Shown here one piece after another: positions 6,989 through 14,321 of a stretch of DNA of 35,963 nt. Source of the DNA: an uncultured Alistipes sp. (GTDB taxonomy: Bacteria; Bacteroidota; Bacteroidia; Bacteroidales; Rikenellaceae); assembly GCA_900545315.1 (NCBI GenBank), contig UQYM01000028.1, positions 1 through 35,963 on the forward strand, in the 5' to 3' direction. The notes beneath the pieces were generated by a model, which saw nothing but the letters and a program-made list of their open reading frames with translations, ran no database searches and had not been told where the DNA came from. The position numbers and the translations under genes were made by a program. Each line of letters begins with the position of its first letter. Positions within the stretch are counted from its first letter, which is position 1.

Positions 6989-7300
6989 CTATTTGCTCTC
7001 CCGCTCACCGAGAATCCGTTGAATATCCGATGTGCGATATCGGATCTTGTTGCCGATCTTGATGGCCTTCAGATACCCTTTCCGGTTCCAATGCCAGAGC
7101 GTCGCATCGCATACGCCACACAGCTCCTTGACCTGCTCCTTGGTTAGGAAGCGTACCTTGCGAGCTTCGGCGACCTGGGTGGCCAACTCCTCTTTGGCGC
7201 GATTGATCAGATGGCTGGAGAAGGCCAGCAGATCCTCGCCGCTTACCTCCAGACGAATGCTCCCGGGCGCTTCGCGGAGGATGGATAATAAGTCTTTCAT
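6989..7300 (-). CDS. excisionase-like helix-turn-helix protein
   Basis: The protein has 103 residues from the ATG at 7300 (MKDLLSILREAPGSIRLEV). A longer frame to 7396 adds an arginine-rich leader with no coding look. The C-terminal half is a MerR/excisionase-type winged HTH: FLTKEQVKELCGVCDATLWH then RKGYLKAIKIGNKIRYRTSD. The tryptophan, the KxGNKIRY wing and the final helix are characteristic of DNA-binding proteins that direct excision of Bacteroidales integrative elements or activate their transfer genes. The N-terminal half (about 1-50) is a helical segment of unknown role. It sits between the mobilization genes and the DUF6043-type gene, all in one direction. Confidence 0.8.
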   Translation of the reverse strand: MKDLLSILREAPGSIRLEVSGEDLLAFSSHLINRAKEELATQVAEARKVRFLTKEQVKELCGVCDATLWHWNRKGYLKAIKIGNKIRYRTSDIQRILGERESK

Positions 7301-7344
7301 AAGTTGCTGTTTCCGCACGGGTGGGACGGCGCTTTCCGGCGGAA

Positions 7345-7384
7345 CAAAAAGCGACGCCGTCGCCCGGGTATCCGAGTGACGGCG
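7345..7384 (-). terminator. candidate terminator after the DUF6043-type gene
   Basis: Read on the minus strand, a stem of seven pairs (CGCCGTC, 7384-7378, with GACGGCG, 7361-7355) is followed by TCGCTTTTTG. The loop of 16 bases is long. It lies between the stop of the DUF6043-type gene (7421) and the excisionase-like start (7300). Confidence 0.4.
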
Positions 7385-7420
7385 CAAATATAACAACGTG
7401 ATTGAACGATCTTTAAGCGT

Positions 7421-8401
7421 TTAATTCGCGGCAGGTTCGGACGAATTAAACGAGTTCGTTTCGGATAGAAAATCCTTGATTTCGCGAATGGCGACGGCTT
7501 CCGAGCCTCGATCCCGTACCGATTTTCCGGCAAGCAGCGGTTCGGTCAGCCGGCTGTATGCCTCCTGTATGCCGCGTTCGTGGACGATGTGTATCTCTCG
7601 GCCGTATTCCTCCTGCAGTGCGTCGCGAAACGGCTTGATCGGAATCGGGAGCGTCAGGTAACGCAACTCTTCGAGGGCGATCTTCAGTCGGGCGATATCG
7701 GTTTGTGTATGCCGGGTGAGGAGATACGTCCCGATCTTACGCCGCAACTCCTCGGGACGGGATACCGTCGGGGCGAACATCTCCGTCAGAGAGCGGGTGG
7801 TTCCCGGACGCCCCGGCTTGCGTTTTGAGCAGTTCCTGTCGTCCGACGACTCCTCCATGGCCCAATCCAGCACCTGATCGCTTTCGGCCAGACGCATGGC
7901 TTCGCGGTGGGCTTTCCACTCCTTCCGGATCCGAAGCCCCAGTTTGATGGAACGGGCAATCAGCAATCGGATCGTGGCGCTCATGGTGATCTTCTGGAAG
8001 TAGCCCAGGTCGGGAGATCGGCGCAACTCTTCGCAATGCTCCACCATGCGCTCGAAGCTCTTCCCGAAGTAGAGCCAGCAGAGCATTGCCGGAACCGGCG
8101 ACCCAACGGCCGGTTGCTCACACTCTCCGGTCAGTTTGCGGGCTAGGTCGTTGTCTTTGGCGGCCTGTTCGATCTCGTCGACATGGTCGAACAACCCCTC
8201 GTTAGCCTTGGCTGCCGTGAGCTTCCGATATTGCGGAATAAGGGCGATGGCCTGGAGCAATACGGCCTGACACCCGGCCATGTCCCGGGTGTTCATCGAC
8301 TCTTCGAATGCGGCATATTCCTCGGGATGGGCCTCCATCCACTCCCGCAGTTTTGCCTTGAAGGCTTCGTATTCCGCCTGGCCCATGGCTTTATTGATCA
8401 A
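7421..8401 (-). CDS. DUF6043-type hypothetical protein of a mobile element
   Basis: The protein has 326 residues, all-helical by appearance, without signal or membrane segments. The N-terminal block (YEAFKAKLREWMEAHPEEYA, CQAVLLQAIALIPQYRKLT) and the block LCWLYFGKSFERMVEHCEEL with YFQKITMSATIRLLIARSIK match what I recall of DUF6043, a family found almost only in Bacteroidales integrative elements. The function is unknown. A basic segment around residues 190-205 (CSKRKPGRPGTT) could touch DNA. Its start overlaps the end of the DUF1016 nuclease gene by 11 bases, so the two are cotranslated. The family name is from memory. Confidence 0.7.
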   Translation of the reverse strand: MINKAMGQAEYEAFKAKLREWMEAHPEEYAAFEESMNTRDMAGCQAVLLQAIALIPQYRKLTAAKANEGLFDHVDEIEQAAKDNDLARKLTGECEQPAVGSPVPAMLCWLYFGKSFERMVEHCEELRRSPDLGYFQKITMSATIRLLIARSIKLGLRIRKEWKAHREAMRLAESDQVLDWAMEESSDDRNCSKRKPGRPGTTRSLTEMFAPTVSRPEELRRKIGTYLLTRHTQTDIARLKIALEELRYLTLPIPIKPFRDALQEEYGREIHIVHERGIQEAYSRLTEPLLAGKSVRDRGSEAVAIREIKDFLSETNSFNSSEPAAN

Positions 8402-9407
8402 ATTCCTGTAATTCGATTCTCAATTGCTCGGCAAGTTGCTTTTCAGTGGGCAGATAGAGCTGGTATTTGCTTGCCAGAATCGTATTGTTGTTTTCCGGCA
8501 GCGTATATTTTACCAGCAGATCGTTCTTGTCGGCGCACAGCAGGATTCCAATTGTCGGGTTCTCATCGGGCGCCTTTTCGTTCCGATCGTAATAGTTTAC
8601 ATACATTTGCAACTGACCGATGTCTTCGTGTGTGATCTTGTGGGTCTTCAATTCAATGATAACGAAACAGCGGAGCAGCCGGTTGTAAAATACCAGGTCT
8701 GCGAAGAATTCATCATCTTCGAGCAGTATCCTCTTTTGGCGGGCAACGAATGAGAACCCGTTCCCCAATTCCAGCAAGAAAGCCTGCAAATTGGTGATCA
8801 GGGCGCGCTCCAGGTCTTTTTCGTAATAGGCTGCGTCGGGTTTCAATCCGAGAAATTCCAGTACCATGGGATCTTTGATGATCTCGGTCGGAGATTCGGG
8901 TTGACGTTCTTTACGAGCCACCTCCAATACCGATTTCTTGTCGTTGCTCAACAGCAACCGCTCATAAAGTCCGGAATTGATCTGCCGTTCCAGTTCGCGT
9001 CCGGTCCAATTATTATTGGCGGTTTCCAGTTCATAATACTCCCGTTTGTCGTTGTCGCTTATTTGAATCAGAAGACGGTATTGATACCAATTCAATTGCG
9101 TCCGCAGTGCGGTCGCAATTGGATAAGTGCGGTAGAACCGCCTTGCCCGTTCTAACTGGCGCACGGAAAAACCACTACCGAACTCTTTTTCAATTTCCAA
9201 TGCAACGTTTTGAAGAAGGTATGCTCCGTATTCTGCTCGGTCTTGGCCTTTTTGTTCTTCGATAAAGATGCGTTCTCCCAGTTTCCAGTACATTTTTACA
9301 CGCTCGAAATCGACACTTCGTATGGCAGTCGTTCGTGCGGTGATGATGATGTTTCGGATGTCGGAGACAAATTGTTCGTCCAACTTGAAGATTGCTGGTT
9401 CGTTCAT
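8391..9407 (-). CDS. DUF1016 (YhcG-like) PDDEXK nuclease
   Basis: The protein has 338 residues, normal for the family. The N-terminal DUF1016_N helical domain (about 12-160) includes YWKLGERIFIEEQK and the HTH-like FSVRQLERARRFYRTYP. The C-terminal nuclease domain (about 180-338) has FADLVFYN (D237) and FVIIELKT (E252, K254), the D...ExK catalytic set. YhcG-type proteins have been linked to DNA processing in genetic exchange and to element-encoded nuclease activity; the target here is unknown. The gene follows the integrase by 37 bases and overlaps the DUF6043-type gene, so integrase, nuclease and DUF6043 protein may form one transcript. Confidence 0.9.
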   Translation of the reverse strand: MNEPAIFKLDEQFVSDIRNIIITARTTAIRSVDFERVKMYWKLGERIFIEEQKGQDRAEYGAYLLQNVALEIEKEFGSGFSVRQLERARRFYRTYPIATALRTQLNWYQYRLLIQISDNDKREYYELETANNNWTGRELERQINSGLYERLLLSNDKKSVLEVARKERQPESPTEIIKDPMVLEFLGLKPDAAYYEKDLERALITNLQAFLLELGNGFSFVARQKRILLEDDEFFADLVFYNRLLRCFVIIELKTHKITHEDIGQLQMYVNYYDRNEKAPDENPTIGILLCADKNDLLVKYTLPENNNTILASKYQLYLPTEKQLAEQLRIELQEFDQ

Positions 9408-9444
9408 AGTTCTCGCTATTGAATAGTGAACGCGCTGCGTTCAA

Positions 9445-10788
9445 TTATGACAACAAATTTACTAATTCTTTTTTCATTTCATCATCGATGGTGCGGTAGC
9501 GAGCAAAGGCCTTGCTGCCCTCCTTGTGTCCGCTCAGAGCACCGACCAGATTGGGATCCTTGACCTGCCGGTAGAGATTGCCGACAAAGGTCCGACGCGC
9601 CAGGTGCGACGAGGCAATCTCATACAACACCCGCTTCTCCTCTTCGCGGGTCGTCGGATTGATGACCGTAACCAACCGCTTCAACCCGGCTGCCTTGAAG
9701 ATCCGCTTGATGGCCAGGTTGTATTTTTGTTCGGAGATGAACGGCAGCAGCTTGTCTCCGTCACAGGCTTCATACCGGGCAAGAATCTCCGTGGCCATGG
9801 CGTTGAGCGGCACCCGCACCGTCAGCGGACGTCCCTCCTTGGTCTTGCGCGGAATGTATTCGATGGCGCCGCCGATGAGATTCGATTTCGTCATCTTCAG
9901 CAGGTCGCCCACCCGGCAGCCGATCAGACATTGGAAGACAAAGATATCCCGCTGGATGGCCAACTGGGGATGGCGCTTCAGATTGGTGGCGTAGATCCGG
10001 TGCAGCTCCTCGATGGTGATATAATACGGCGTCCCGTAGGTGCACTCCTCCAGCGGAAAATCGTCGAACGGCCGGTTCCGGCTCTTCTTATGACTGTTGC
10101 ACCAATAGAAGAAGGTTCGGATACGCGAGAAGCAGTCCAACAGCGTGTTCTTGCCTCGAGGTTGCGGCGTGCGGGCTTCGGGAATGGCCTCGTAAATCTC
10201 GGGATAGATGGCGCAGTAGCGGTACTCGTTTTCCAGAAAGTTCCAGATGTCCCGCAGGGTGTCGGCCGTTACCCGGTCCACATCCAGCGTGAAGTCCTCC
10301 TTCCCCATCTGGGTAGCCCGGATGTAGAGTTCATAGCGCTGCAAAGCCCGCTTGATGACGCGATAGTTCTTCTTGCGAACCTCCGAAAGCCGGTGCTTCT
10401 CGAGAAACTCGTCGAACAGCGCGGTCAAGGTCGGTTTGATGGCGGATACTTGCTCCAGGTTGTACTTCTGCGGATTGTAATATTGGTCCAGTGCCTCTTT
10501 CAGCCAACCTTTCGATACCGTCTCTTCGGGACGGTTTTGATAGGCTCTCTCGATGTAGGTCTTGAGCCTGCGGGCTTCGTTGTTGTAGCGGGTGCGCATG
10601 GCCTCGTCGCAGACGACTTTGCTCTTGACCTGCTCGGCCTTGTCATCCCAAAGATTCGGATTGATCGTAAGACGGGTCGGAGCAACCAGATCGAGTTGCC
10701 GGCCGTCGCGCAGACGCGCGTAGATGGTTGCCTGGGACTCCGTGTCGTAACGGGTGACGCTCTTTTTGAGAATGAGGGTTACTTTCAT
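9445..10788 (-). CDS. tyrosine recombinase / site-specific integrase
   Basis: The protein has 447 residues. It catalyses integration and excision of the element through a covalent 3'-phosphotyrosine link. An N-terminal arm-binding region (1-100, KVTLILKKSVTRYDTESQAT) and a SAM-like core-binding domain (about 118-235, LFDEFLEKHRLSEVRKKNYR) precede the catalytic domain (about 250-447). Active-site residues visible are R292 (GCRVGDLL), K near 315 (PRKTKEG), H395 and R398 (SSHLARRTF), H421 (LSGHKEG) and nucleophile Y431 (FARYRTI). This is the Bacteroidetes integrase type that uses tRNA or other sites. It reads inward from the right end of the element, with its start near the presumed attR. Confidence 0.95.
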   Translation of the reverse strand: MKVTLILKKSVTRYDTESQATIYARLRDGRQLDLVAPTRLTINPNLWDDKAEQVKSKVVCDEAMRTRYNNEARRLKTYIERAYQNRPEETVSKGWLKEALDQYYNPQKYNLEQVSAIKPTLTALFDEFLEKHRLSEVRKKNYRVIKRALQRYELYIRATQMGKEDFTLDVDRVTADTLRDIWNFLENEYRYCAIYPEIYEAIPEARTPQPRGKNTLLDCFSRIRTFFYWCNSHKKSRNRPFDDFPLEECTYGTPYYITIEELHRIYATNLKRHPQLAIQRDIFVFQCLIGCRVGDLLKMTKSNLIGGAIEYIPRKTKEGRPLTVRVPLNAMATEILARYEACDGDKLLPFISEQKYNLAIKRIFKAAGLKRLVTVINPTTREEEKRVLYEIASSHLARRTFVGNLYRQVKDPNLVGALSGHKEGSKAFARYRTIDDEMKKELVNLLS

Positions 10789-10815
10789 GGTTCAGCAAGA
10801 TCTAGGGGCTTGTGA

Positions 10816-10823
10816 CAAAGATA
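10816..10823 (-). promoter_or_regulatory. candidate -7 box of the integrase gene
   Basis: The minus strand reads TATCTTTG, a full TAnnTTTG match 28 bases upstream of the integrase ATG (10788). A TTTG -33 element is not seen; the TTTCCCCA repeats occupy that region and could make the promoter dependent on integrase or host factor binding. Confidence 0.5.
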
Positions 10824-10829
10824 GGAATC

Positions 10830-10848
10830 TTTCCCCATATTTTCCCCA
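10830..10848. repeat. tandem TTTCCCCA repeats, possible integrase arm sites
   Basis: TTTCCCCA occurs at 10830-10837 and again at 10841-10848, offset by 11 bases, about one helical turn. The location just inside the element end and upstream of int is where arm-type binding sites of tyrosine integrases are expected. Assignment is inference. Confidence 0.45.
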
Positions 10849-10981
10849 CATATGCTGAAAAATCTTCAATGCCCTTTCAGTGATTAAAACAACCGAGTGA
10901 ATATATAATACTGAAAATAAGTGAAATATGATGAAATTTGTACATGTATCCAATTATTCCGATTTAATGGGATTTACTATA

Positions 10982-11002
10982 TTCAAATGCGGCTCCGGGT
11001 AC
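10982..11002 (+). other. tRNA-Leu 3' end fragment, candidate attR
   Basis: TTCAAAT at 10982 followed by GCGGCTCCGGGTAC reads like the T-loop, T-stem, acceptor strand and discriminator of a tRNA-Leu (TCCGGGTA pairs with the usual 5' GCCCGGA). The sequence to its left cannot form the rest of a tRNA: no pairing T-stem and no anticodon arm. A strong terminator follows at once. This is the standard picture when an element integrates into the 3' end of a tRNA gene and leaves a partial copy at the far end. The intact gene should lie left of the window on the plus strand. Confidence 0.55.
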
Positions 11003-11010
11003 TCAGTTTA

Positions 11011-11048
11011 AAAACCCAAGTAGTTCTATACAATTACTTGGGTTTTTT
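11011..11048 (+). terminator. intrinsic terminator
   Basis: A twelve-pair stem (11011-11022 with 11035-11046, AACCCAAGTA against TACTTGGGTT) is followed by TTTTTTATTTTT. It probably ended the tRNA gene whose 3' remnant lies nine bases upstream, and now separates the mobile element from the ars operon. The A-run on the left arm makes it usable in both directions. Confidence 0.85.
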
Positions 11049-11120
11049 ATTTTTATGCTTTTTGTTGTTTGGTCCTGCCCCTCTTTTTTGTAAACAGTTA
11101 AAAAAATACGGCAAATTTTA

Positions 11121-11154
11121 TTTGGAATTTCACTATTGTTCGTATATTTGCGAA
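11121..11154 (+). promoter_or_regulatory. ars promoter with overlapping ArsR operator
   Basis: TTTG at 11121-11124 and TATATTTG at 11143-11150 are separated by 18 bases, close to the Bacteroidetes consensus spacing. TTCG (11139-11142) and CGAA (11151-11154) form an inverted repeat with an 8-base spacer that exactly brackets the -7 box. A repressor bound there would cover the promoter. The arsR ATG follows at 11168. Confidence 0.75.
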
Positions 11155-11167
11155 TAAAGAGTGAGCA

Positions 11168-11491
11168 ATGGCAGAGAAAGGTTATACGGAGCAGGACGAG
11201 TTGATCGCTCGTTACGCCAAAGCAATGGGGCACCCGGCACGGATGGCTATTCTACGCTTTTTGGCATCGCAGGATAGCTGCTTCTTTGGTGATATACACG
11301 ATGTCCTGCCTATCGCTAAAGCTACCGTATCACAACATCTCAAAGAGCTGAAGGAGGCCGGATTGATCCAAGGCGAGATTCAACCTCCCAAAGTAAAATA
11401 TTGTATCAATCGCGCGAATTGGGCTGAGGCACGTGTTTTGTTCTCCGAGTTTTTTTGCGATTGCGTCGAGAAAAAGTCTTGTTGTGAATAA
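11168..11491 (+). CDS. arsR: ArsR-family metalloregulatory repressor
   Basis: The protein has 107 residues. Winged HTH of the ArsR/SmtB type: MGHPARMAILRFLASQDSCF, then IAKATVSQHLKELKEAGLIQ as the recognition region and a short wing (PPKVKYCIN). Cysteines that could bind trivalent arsenic are C37 (DSCFF), the pair in FFCDCVE and the C-terminal SCCE. The classical ELCVCDL motif is not present, so the sensor site differs from that of the plasmid R773 protein. It is the first gene of the ars cluster. The TTCG-N8-CGAA site lies over its promoter, and a second such site precedes the next gene. Confidence 0.9.
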   Translation: MAEKGYTEQDELIARYAKAMGHPARMAILRFLASQDSCFFGDIHDVLPIAKATVSQHLKELKEAGLIQGEIQPPKVKYCINRANWAEARVLFSEFFCDCVEKKSCCE

Positions 11492-11514
11492 CACTCTTTT
11501 TTTTATATACAATG

Positions 11515-11530
11515 TTCGTAGTTCGACGAA
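11515..11530 (+). promoter_or_regulatory. second candidate ArsR operator
   Basis: TTCG (11515-11518) and CGAA (11527-11530) are separated by eight bases, the same geometry as at 11139-11154, and both sites begin TGTTCGTA and end CGAAT. It stands in the 67-base gap between arsR and the arsE-like gene, so a separately regulated internal promoter is possible. Confidence 0.55.
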
Positions 11531-11558
11531 TTACATACACTTTTAAATAATAACATTT

Positions 11559-11792
11559 ATGGAGATCAAAGTATTAGGAACTGGATGTGCCGGATGTAAG
11601 GCACTCTATGAAACAACGAAACAGGCTGTCGAAGAGTTGGCGTTGAATGCAACCGTCGTGAAAGAGGAGGACATCATGAAAATAATGTCCTACAATGTGA
11701 TGCAACTGCCCGCGTTGGTTGTGGACGACAAGGTCGTATCCAAAGGCCGTAAGTTGTCGCTTGCGGAGGTGAAAGAATTGCTCATGAAATAG
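11559..11792 (+). CDS. arsE: ArsE-like small thioredoxin-fold protein
   Basis: The protein has 77 residues. It is a glutaredoxin/thioredoxin-like mini-protein with the redox motif CAGC (C10, C13) after the first strand (MEIKVLGTG) and a cis-Pro-type segment MQLPALVVDDK. Such proteins are annotated as redox-active disulfide proteins. Here the position immediately before ArsF-like and ArsG-like genes matches the arsEFG cluster described in Shewanella. There ArsE and ArsF are needed to reduce the nitro group of nitrophenyl arsenicals, and ArsG exports the aminophenyl product. The symbol rests on this context. It starts 67 bases after arsR. Confidence 0.7.
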   Translation: MEIKVLGTGCAGCKALYETTKQAVEELALNATVVKEEDIMKIMSYNVMQLPALVVDDKVVSKGRKLSLAEVKELLMK

Positions 11793-11795
11793 ATT

Positions 11796-12218
11796 ATGAA
11801 AAGAGGGTTAATTCTGTTGCTTTCAGCTGTATTTATGGCCTGTGGGCAAGCGTCGTCAAACGAGAGTGACAAGCCGCAAGTACGGCAAAACGGTGTTGAG
11901 GTTTTATCTTTTCATGCGAAAAAGCGTTGTCCGACCTGTATTGCCATTGAGCAGTTAACACGTGAGGTGGTAGAATCGGAATTTCCGGCCCAATTGGCTG
12001 ACAGCTCATTGGTGCTTCGTGTGGTGGATATTGCCGAAAATGAGGAGTTGGCTGATCAGTATGAAATTACTTGGTCTGCGCTTCTTGTTAATCGCTACAA
12101 GGATGGCAAGGAGAGCGTAACCGATCTGACGCGTTTTGCGTTTGCCAATGCTCGTACGAATCCTGAGAAATTTAAGGCGGAACTGAAGGCTCACATCGAA
12201 AAAATGCTTGCCGAATAA
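11796..12218 (+). CDS. arsF: ArsF-like thioredoxin-fold lipoprotein
   Basis: The protein has 140 residues. The N terminus MKRGLILLLSAVFMACGQAS is a lipoprotein-type signal with the acceptor Cys at 16. The mature part has a thioredoxin-like fold start (VEVLSFHAKKRCPTCIAIEQ) with the CPTC redox pair (C45, C48). It matches proteins annotated as nitrophenyl compound nitroreductase subunit ArsF family. The cell-envelope location contrasts with the cytosolic ArsE-like partner. It begins three bases after the arsE stop and ends three bases before arsG, so all are in one transcript. The in vivo substrate is inferred from family context only. Confidence 0.75.
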   Translation: MKRGLILLLSAVFMACGQASSNESDKPQVRQNGVEVLSFHAKKRCPTCIAIEQLTREVVESEFPAQLADSSLVLRVVDIAENEELADQYEITWSALLVNRYKDGKESVTDLTRFAFANARTNPEKFKAELKAHIEKMLAE

Positions 12219-12221
12219 ACG

Positions 12222-12929
12222 ATGGAATATCTGCAAAATCTGCTTGACAACTCGTCAGTACCAGTAGTTACGGCTTTTTTGTTGGGTTTGTTGACTGCCA
12301 TCAGTCCTTGCCCATTGGCAACCAACATTGCGGCTATCGGTTATTTGTCTAAGGATATTGCCAATAAACGACAGGTTTTTCGTAACGGGTTGCTTTATAC
12401 GTTGGGGCGTATTGTAGCCTATTCGCTACTTGGCATAATTCTGATCGCAGTTTTGCGTCAAGGAACAAGCCTGTTCCCTATTGAAAAAGCGCTGGGGAAA
12501 TGGGGTGAATAGCTGCTTGCTCCGTTGCTGGTATTGGTTGGACTTTTCATGCTTTTCGGTTTTCGGATTAACCTGCCGAAATTCGGATTTTCAGGAAACG
12601 GAGAGCGAATCACCCGACACGGTGGATGGGGTGCACTCCTTTTAGGGATGCTGTTCGCGCTGGCCTTTTGTCCTACCAGCGGCATATTCTATTTCGGGAT
12701 GCTGATTCCGATGTCGGCGGTTGAAACGGGAGGCTATCTTTTGCCTGCAGTGTTTGCGTTTGCCACCGGATTGCCCGTAGTCATTGTCGCTTGGCTGTTG
12801 GCCTATAGTGTTGCTGGAGTGGGAAAATTCTATAATCGAATACAGAGCATTCAACGTTGGCTGACTCGTATTGTAGCTCTCCTTTTTATAGCGATTGGAA
12901 TTTTCTACGGTATCATTTATTTCGGTTGA
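12222..12929 (+). pseudogene. arsG: ArsG-like permease gene with in-frame amber codon
   Basis: One continuous frame of 236 codons is split only by TAG at 12510-12512 (codon 97). Before it come LTAISPCPLATNIAAIGYLS and a second span ending LGKWGE. After it the protein continues LLAPLLVLVGLFMLFGF and FALAFCPTSGIFYFG. The SPCPLA and AFCPTS motifs mark the CcdA/DsbD-like transporter family to which ArsG (aromatic arsenical efflux) belongs; about six membrane segments are expected. A single base change from TGG (Trp) or TTG (Leu) would explain the stop. Downstream restart is possible at a TTG (12525). Without readthrough the pump is probably inactive. Flanking genes arsC and the permease are intact. 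Confidence 0.85.
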
Positions 12930-12930
12930 G

Positions 12931-13356
12931 ATGAAAATCCTGATCTTATGTACGGGCAATAGTTGCCGCAGTCAGATGGCACATGGCTTTGTGCAGTCAT
13001 TCGATCCAAGACTGCAGGTCTTCTCTGCCGGAACTGCTCCGGCAGAACGAGTGAATCCACGTGCCATTGCTGTAATGTCGGAAATCGGCATAGATATCAG
13101 CAGTCATACTCCCCACCCTATAACCGAATATCTCGGGGAGAGGTGGGACTATGTGATAACGGTCTGTGGCGGAGCCAATGAGAGTTGTCCAACCTTTACA
13201 GGATGTGTTGGAGATCGAATACACATTGGGTTTGATGATCCTTCTGATGCTACGGGTACACCGGAGTATGTATTGAATGAATTTCGTAAGATTCGGGATG
13301 AGATACACCGAACGCTGTTTGAGTATTATAACGACAATATTGCATCACAGTTATGA
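12931..13356 (+). CDS. arsC: arsenate reductase, low-molecular-weight phosphatase type
   Basis: The protein has 141 residues. The P-loop CTGNSCRS at the N terminus (nucleophile C7, R13, pattern CX5R) after the strand MKILIL, and late GFDDPSDATG with DDPS, identify the thioredoxin-coupled ArsC family, which reduces arsenate to arsenite. Two further Cys in the CGGANESCPTF segment (about residues 82 and 88) are the likely resolving pair for disulfide transfer. The ATG at 12931 one base after the arsG stop is chosen. A start further upstream would lie within arsG. The end overlaps the next gene by four bases (ATGA). Confidence 0.9.
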   Translation: MKILILCTGNSCRSQMAHGFVQSFDPRLQVFSAGTAPAERVNPRAIAVMSEIGIDISSHTPHPITEYLGERWDYVITVCGGANESCPTFTGCVGDRIHIGFDDPSDATGTPEYVLNEFRKIRDEIHRTLFEYYNDNIASQL

Positions 13357-14321
13357 TTCAAAAATTTGCCGATTGGCTTGTTTACGATCTGCTTGGATTG
13401 GATGCTGCTACGCATTTGGGCAGCGCCGTCAATTTCTTTTTCTACGATAGTATTAAGATCATTATCCTGCTGTTCTGTATCAGTGCGGTGATGGGCGTTG
13501 TCAATGCCTATTTCCCGATAGATCGATTGCGACATTACCTTACAACACGCAAATTATACGGATTTCAATACCTTTTCGCTTCGTTGTTCGGGGCTATTAC
13601 TCCATTCTGCTCCTGTTCGTCGATTCCTCTCTTTATCGGGTTTGTGAAAGGGGGCATTCCATTGGGTGTTACATTCGCGTTTTTGATTACCTCTCCACTG
13701 GTGAATGAGGTTGCTGTAGCAATGTTTTTGGGCTCTTTCGGCGCACGAGCAACGGTGATCTATGTTGCGAGTGGGATCCTTCTCGGTACAATCGGCGGAT
13801 GGATTCTCGGGCGATTCAGGTTAGAACGCTATTTATCGCCATGGGTACAACAATTACAGTCCAATTCCGTAGAACAGTCCGCGGAGTGGGATGGTGCACA
13901 AACACCTTTCCTGAAAAGATTACCGACCATTTTACATGATGCATGGAAAATTGTCAAAGGTGTCATTATCTATGTGCTAATCGGTATAGGTGTTGGTGCG
14001 GCTATGCACGGCTATGTCCCGGAAGGTTTCTTTGAACGGTATATGTCGCAGGAGAATTGGTTCGCTGTTCCTTTGGCTGTTATATGCGCTGTGCCGATGT
14101 ATGCGAATGCGGCAGGAATCGTTCCGGTGATTCAGGTTTTTGTTGCAAAAGGGATTCCACTTGGAACGGCCATCGCTTTTATGATGGGTGTCGTCGGATT
14201 GTCACTTCCCGAAGCAACCATGCTCAAAAAGGTAATGACCTGGCGCTTAATCGGCATCTTTTTCGGCGCCGTGACGTTATTTATTATTCTTTCTGGGTAC
14301 CTGTTCAACCTGATTCTGTAA
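13353..14321 (+). CDS. arsP: ArsP-type permease (COG0701/DUF318)
   Basis: The protein has 322 residues with about eight membrane segments. The family mark is AITPFCSCSSIPLFIGFVKG (C86, C88) followed by GVTFAFLITSPLVNEVA. A second inverted-topology half includes VPMYANAAGIVPVIQVFVAK and GVVGLSLPEATMLKKV. A hydrophilic loop around residues 165-195 divides the halves. ArsP proteins export trivalent organoarsenicals; some relatives handle other metals, so the symbol relies on the ars context. It is the last gene of the operon and overlaps arsC by four bases. With arsG broken, this is the only intact arsenic exporter visible in the cluster. Confidence 0.8.
   Translation: MIQKFADWLVYDLLGLDAATHLGSAVNFFFYDSIKIIILLFCISAVMGVVNAYFPIDRLRHYLTTRKLYGFQYLFASLFGAITPFCSCSSIPLFIGFVKGGIPLGVTFAFLITSPLVNEVAVAMFLGSFGARATVIYVASGILLGTIGGWILGRFRLERYLSPWVQQLQSNSVEQSAEWDGAQTPFLKRLPTILHDAWKIVKGVIIYVLIGIGVGAAMHGYVPEGFFERYMSQENWFAVPLAVICAVPMYANAAGIVPVIQVFVAKGIPLGTAIAFMMGVVGLSLPEATMLKKVMTWRLIGIFFGAVTLFIILSGYLFNLIL

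Larger units (their letters stand above)
10789..10981. other. integrase upstream region inside the right end of the element
   Basis: AT-rich and without a convincing gene. It holds the integrase promoter box, a pair of TTTCCCCA repeats, and then about 130 bases with no clear structure up to the tRNA-like fragment at 10982. A small frame starting at 10921 crosses the tRNA fragment and the terminator and is not a gene. Confidence 0.6.

Noticed and set aside
7355..7384. Second tRNA-Leu-like end (CCCGGGTA)
   Set aside because: Lies within a local GC-rich hairpin and lacks T-loop and acceptor context, so it is not the missing attL.
9526..10815. 429-codon plus-strand frame opposite the integrase
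   Set aside because: It is exactly antisense to the integrase, which has all catalytic residues; the plus-strand protein has no recognisable motif.
10921..11157. Small hydrophobic plus-strand frame after the integrase
   Set aside because: It runs through the tRNA fragment and a strong terminator, and overlaps the ars promoter.
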